Shown here in pieces: positions 61,308-64,000 of a stretch of 64,000 nt of DNA; position 1 is the first letter of the stretch; every line of letters starts with the position of its first letter. The stretch is from positions 310,001-374,000 of the forward strand of contig CCRI01000002.1 of NCBI GenBank assembly GCA_000985875.1. Reading direction: 5' to 3'. Source of the stretch: Neorhizobium galegae bv. officinalis. Its GTDB lineage: Bacteria; Pseudomonadota; Alphaproteobacteria; Rhizobiales; Rhizobiaceae. The position numbers and the translations under genes were made by a program. Under the pieces are notes generated by a model. It ran no database searches. It was not told where the DNA came from and saw nothing but the letters and a program-made list of their open reading frames with translations.

Positions 61308-61841
61308 ATGATAGTGGACACGATCAAGATCGCCGAGCAGATGGATCCGCCGCCGATCGATGCCCAGATTTTCAGGACGGCGATGAAAAAAGTCGCAACG
61401 CCGGTGACGATCATCGCCACCGGCAATGGCGAGATACGCCATGGCATGACCGCCTCCGCCGTATGCTCACTCAGCGACCAGCCACCGATGATCCTTGCAT
61501 GCGTGAACCGCAACAGCGTCATCCTGCCTCATCTGCGCGCTAATGGCTGCTTCTCTGCAAATTTCCTTGCCGAAGGCCAGGCGGAACTCGCCCAGTGCTT
61601 TGCGGGAATGACGAAGATCTATGGTTCCGACCGGTTTAATTACGGCGCATGGACCCGGCTTGCCACCGGCGCGCCCATACTTGCCGATGCGCTTAGCGTC
61701 TTCGACTGCCGGCTGGAATGCGAATACGATTCACCAACCCATGCAGTCCTTGTCGGGCGTGTCAAAGCGATCATAAAGGAAGATTCCATGCGAGCGCTGA
61801 TATACGTCGGAGGTAAATTCGGTTGTCCAGCGACGATTTGA
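61308..61841 (+). CDS. Flavin reductase (HpaC/RutF-type FMN-binding split barrel)
   Basis: 177 residues from the ATG at 61308 (AAAGGCAG upstream). Family features are FRTAMKKVATPVTIIATGNG, HGMTASAVCSLSDQPPMILA and the GPNGxxFxANxL-like ANGCFSANFLAEGQAELAQC. It supplies reduced flavin to the HpaB-type monooxygenase encoded on the other side of the divergent promoter. It follows the GntR gene by 53 bp. Confidence 0.88.
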   Translation: MIVDTIKIAEQMDPPPIDAQIFRTAMKKVATPVTIIATGNGEIRHGMTASAVCSLSDQPPMILACVNRNSVILPHLRANGCFSANFLAEGQAELAQCFAGMTKIYGSDRFNYGAWTRLATGAPILADALSVFDCRLECEYDSPTHAVLVGRVKAIIKEDSMRALIYVGGKFGCPATI

Positions 61842-62118
61842 CTTCAGCTATTGAAAGGTTGGGCAAATTAGACGCCGTCTGCAGCTCTTGGAGGGATATG
61901 AACCCGTGCGCCTGTAGTTTCTTAGTTTCAAGTGTACCATGTCGACGCATATCGCTGGCTAGGCTGCACTTGCTTTAAGCTTGGGGGTGCTCGGGACCGG
62001 GCAGAAATACCACGTCGCTCGACTTGCACATCCGACGGCGGGCGTATCTGAGTGGAGACCAAGCGTAGATTCATCACCAAATGGCGCTATCTATAGCAGC
62101 AGGTCGGGAAACCAAACG

Positions 62119-62319
62119 ATGCGATCGACTATCAATATCGACGACACCCTCATCGAAAAGGCTAGGTCCCTAACCGGCACGAAAGAAACCGCCGCTCTAG
62201 TCCGCCAAGCGTTGGAAGCGCTTGTGCGTGTGGAGTCGGGAAAACGCCTCATCGCGCTTGGTGGAACTATGCCGGATGCGGAGGCAGCCCCACGCCGCCG
62301 GGGCGCAACTGACCGATGA
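62119..62319 (+). CDS. vapB: VapB-type antitoxin
   Basis: 66 residues from the ATG at 62119 (MRSTINIDDTLIEKARSLTG); the open frame extends upstream without a family match. The ribbon-helix-helix type N-terminus and the C-terminal PRRRG tail match type II VapB antitoxins of the 'INIDD' group. The stop overlaps the start of the toxin gene (ATGA). The antitoxin looks intact although its partner is broken. Confidence 0.75.
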   Translation: MRSTINIDDTLIEKARSLTGTKETAALVRQALEALVRVESGKRLIALGGTMPDAEAAPRRRGATDR

Positions 62320-62520
62320 TACTTGCCGACACGTCCATCTGGATCGATCATTTCCGGCATACCGATTCAGAGCTGCTCAGGATTATTGAGGACGATCGTC
62401 TCCTATGCCATCCAGCCGTGATCGGGGAGCTCGCAAAAGGCCGAAGGCTGACCTCTTCCTGATCCCTGCACCAATGCCTCTCGGGACCGTTCCCTTGACG
62501 CAAGCGGACACCCATCATCT
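62316..62520 (+). pseudogene. VapC toxin (PIN domain), frameshifted and truncated
   Basis: From the ATG at 62316 the frame reads MILADTSIWIDHFRHTDSEL and CHPAVIGELAKGRR, the N-terminal third of a PIN-domain RNase with the first Asp and the Glu in place, then stops after about 48 codons. The remaining catalytic acidic residues and about 80 residues are missing; a neighbouring frame has only a vague continuation. The gene runs into the 3' end of the convergent monooxygenase gene, so it was probably cut by a rearrangement. Confidence 0.65.
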
Positions 62521-62548
62521 CTCGGTGAGCAACTTCAAAGCGTGTAAT

Positions 62549-63871
62549 TCACACAGGTCGCGTATTTTGAGAACGCGGAGGTCTTGCGAGACCCATCCGA
62601 TCGCGCAGCGTCGTGCCCTCGTATTTCGTGCGGTAGAGTCCACGCTGCTGCAGAATCGGCACGACCATATCGACGAAATCCGTCAATCCGCCGAGAAAGT
62701 GAGACGGCATGATGTTGAAGCCATCGGCCGCGCCAGTTGTGAACCAAGTCTCAAGCGTGTCCGCCACGTAATCAGGGGTTCCGCAGAGAACCCAGTGGCC
62801 GCGCGCCGCGGCGACCAGATTGTAGAGGTCCCGCAGGCGCATGTTTTCCCGCCTTGCCTTGTCCAGCATGACCCGCGCAAAGGCATGATAATTGTCCGAC
62901 GGGTCGATATCGGGGATCGGCCCATCGAGGTCGAATTGGCTCATGTCCACGCCGAAGCGGTCGCTTAGAATGGAAAGCCCGTTGGTTTCGCTGATGAAGC
63001 CCTGCAACTCCGCGAGCTTGTCGTGGGCCTCGCGTTCGGTGCGCCCGACAATTGGCATAACGCCCGGCAAGACGACGATCGAATCCGCATTGCGGCCGTA
63101 TTTCGGAAGCCGCCCTTTAACGGAGGCGTAGAAAGAGCGCGCCTCGTCGAGATCCTGGGTGACGGAGAAGACGACATCGGCGGACTTGGCCGCGAGTTCC
63201 TGTCCCGGACCGGAGCCGCCGGCCTGGAGGATGATCGGTTGGCCTTGGGGCGAGCGGCCGATGTTGATGGGGCCCTTGACCTTGAAATGGGTGCCGTCGT
63301 GATCGAGCGCGCGGACTTTTGCCGCATCGATATAGACGCCGCTTTCCCGGTCGGCGACGATCGCGTCGTCGGCCCAACAGTCCCAAAGACCGCGAACCAC
63401 CGACAGGAATTCCTCGGCGATCTCGTAACGTTTGGAATGATCAGGATGAATCGTTCCGAAGTTTGCCGCTGCCGCCGGATTGGCCGTGGTGACTGCATTC
63501 CAGGCGGCGCGGCCACCGCTGATATGGTCGAGTGAAGCAAATGCGCGGGCGACCGTGAACGGATCGCTGTAGGTGGTCGACATCGTGGCGCCGAGGCCGA
63601 TATGGCGCGTCACGCCAGCAATCGCCGCGAGAAGTGTCAGCGGTTCGAGCCGCGCCGTGTAGGACGGGTGGGCGCCGGGGTCCGCATTGAGGTTGTCGCC
63701 CATGAAGATCAGGTCAAACAGACCACGCTCCGCCTCCTTGGCAACGCTGCGCATCATTTCGATATCCTGGAAGCTGTCCATCGCCCCTGGTATCCGCCAG
63801 CCGGCGACATGGCTGCCGGTGCCCAGAAGGAAAAGGCCCAAGTGGATGCTGCGCGTCATAGGATTGATCAT
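62549..63871 (-). CDS. LLM-class flavin-dependent monooxygenase (NtaA/SnaA/DszA type)
   Basis: 440 residues. The start at 63871 overlaps the stop of the upstream permease gene (ATGA). Family sequence is clear: IHLGLFLLGTGSHVAGWRIP, the flavin-binding GLGATMSTTYSDPFTVARAF, HISGGRAAWNAVTT and QAGGSGPGQELAAKSADVVF. Such enzymes use FMNH2 and O2 to oxidise nitrilotriacetate, sulfones, polyamino acids and related compounds. It lies downstream of an SsuC-type ABC permease, so the substrate is probably imported by that transporter. Confidence 0.88.
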   Translation of the reverse strand: MINPMTRSIHLGLFLLGTGSHVAGWRIPGAMDSFQDIEMMRSVAKEAERGLFDLIFMGDNLNADPGAHPSYTARLEPLTLLAAIAGVTRHIGLGATMSTTYSDPFTVARAFASLDHISGGRAAWNAVTTANPAAAANFGTIHPDHSKRYEIAEEFLSVVRGLWDCWADDAIVADRESGVYIDAAKVRALDHDGTHFKVKGPINIGRSPQGQPIILQAGGSGPGQELAAKSADVVFSVTQDLDEARSFYASVKGRLPKYGRNADSIVVLPGVMPIVGRTEREAHDKLAELQGFISETNGLSILSDRFGVDMSQFDLDGPIPDIDPSDNYHAFARVMLDKARRENMRLRDLYNLVAAARGHWVLCGTPDYVADTLETWFTTGAADGFNIMPSHFLGGLTDFVDMVVPILQQRGLYRTKYEGTTLRDRMGLARPPRSQNTRPV

Positions 63872-64000
63872 CTCCAGAAAATGTAACGCTGCTCGATGAA
63901 ACTGATCACACCGAAGAAGCAGAGGCTGATCGCCGACGCGACAATGATCGCCGCCCAGACCTGGACGAAATCGATCTGCAGCACGGCCTGATAGATCACC
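63868..64000 (-). CDS. ABC transporter permease, C-terminal part (cut by window edge)
   Basis: About 43 residues of the C-terminus are visible, with a hydrophobic last span (VWAAIIVASAISLCFFGVIS) and the end FIEQRYIFWR, which is typical of SsuC/TauC (NitT/TauT family) permeases. It is coupled to the flavin monooxygenase gene by a 4-bp overlap. The rest lies outside the window. Confidence 0.75.
   Translation of the reverse strand, partial: VIYQAVLQIDFVQVWAAIIVASAISLCFFGVISFIEQRYIFWR

Noticed and set aside
44536..61841. A standard nicotinate (nic) degradation cluster
   Set aside because: Only NicX- and a NicF-superfamily-like protein are present; nicotinate dehydrogenase, 6-hydroxynicotinate 3-monooxygenase, N-formylmaleamate deformylase and maleate isomerase are not seen.
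44536..61841. A Rut-type pyrimidine pathway
   Set aside because: RidA, cysteine hydrolase and flavin reductase recall RutC, RutB and RutF, but the monooxygenase is of the HpaB family rather than RutA, and a NicX-like dioxygenase is present.
1..64000. Insertion sequences, integrases, CRISPR arrays, tRNA or rRNA genes
   Set aside because: I looked for transposase or recombinase motifs, spaced repeats and tRNA-like cloverleaf ends and saw none I could support; the remnants at 8.2, 44.2 and 62.3 kb are the only signs of rearrangement.

Overview
The window looks like accessory DNA, perhaps a megaplasmid or catabolic island, of a high-GC alphaproteobacterium, most likely Rhizobiales/Rhizobiaceae. 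The support is codon use, the very dense set of ABC and TctABC uptake systems, IclR/HxlR/GntR regulators next to catabolic operons, and families common in Rhizobium, Agrobacterium, Ensifer and Shinella. I see no rRNA, tRNA, CRISPR, insertion sequence or replication gene. Both edges cut ABC permease genes.

Layout. 1-5.6 kb (minus strand): an IclR regulator leads an operon of two uncharacterised proteins, a divergent M19 'dipeptidase' and a Tat-exported polyamine-type binding protein with its permease. 5.9-8.2 kb (plus): a cystine-type ABC importer (TcyJ/TcyL/TcyN-like). 8.2-9.0 kb: a small graveyard of gene remnants. 9.0-26.8 kb: one coherent catabolic regulon. It has a minus-strand operon (branched-chain-type binding protein, enoyl-CoA hydratase, active-site-deficient SDR, acyl-CoA ligase, Fe-alcohol dehydrogenase, thioesterase, succinate-semialdehyde dehydrogenase), a plus-strand LivGFHM-type transporter, a CoxG-like protein, a three-subunit molybdenum hydroxylase with an embedded AttM/BlcC-like metallo-beta-lactamase hydrolase, and a tandem-HxlR regulator. 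Three promoters of this region share a 19-bp sequence, which ties the regulon together.

27.1-32.7 kb: a c-di-GMP signalling module (PilZ-like protein, response regulator and EAL protein, divergent from a multi-PAS hybrid histidine kinase). 33.1-39.8 kb: a tricarboxylate uptake and use operon (tctC-tctB-tctA, a GntR regulator with two winged helices, aconitase paralog), with an identical AT-rich 14-mer upstream of tctC and acnA. 40.3-44.1 kb: a NitT/TauT-type ABC importer and a D-2-hydroxyacid dehydrogenase, followed by a fused remnant of a flavin monooxygenase and a GMC oxidoreductase.

44.5-61.8 kb: a 13-gene minus-strand operon plus a divergent GntR regulator and flavin reductase. It encodes a two-component HpaB/HpaC-type monooxygenase, a NicX-like (2,5-dihydroxypyridine dioxygenase family) ring-cleavage enzyme, a cysteine amidohydrolase, two amidases, RidA, a gamma-glutamyltransferase-like enzyme, an FAD-synthetase-only RibF relative, an AbrB-type membrane protein, and a polyamine-type ABC importer with a permease-ATPase fusion and two binding proteins. 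I infer a dedicated route for oxidative opening of a nitrogen heteroaromatic followed by hydrolytic nitrogen release; this is the best candidate for an undescribed system. 62.1-64 kb: a vapB antitoxin with a broken vapC, and an NtaA-type flavin monooxygenase next to an SsuC-type permease.
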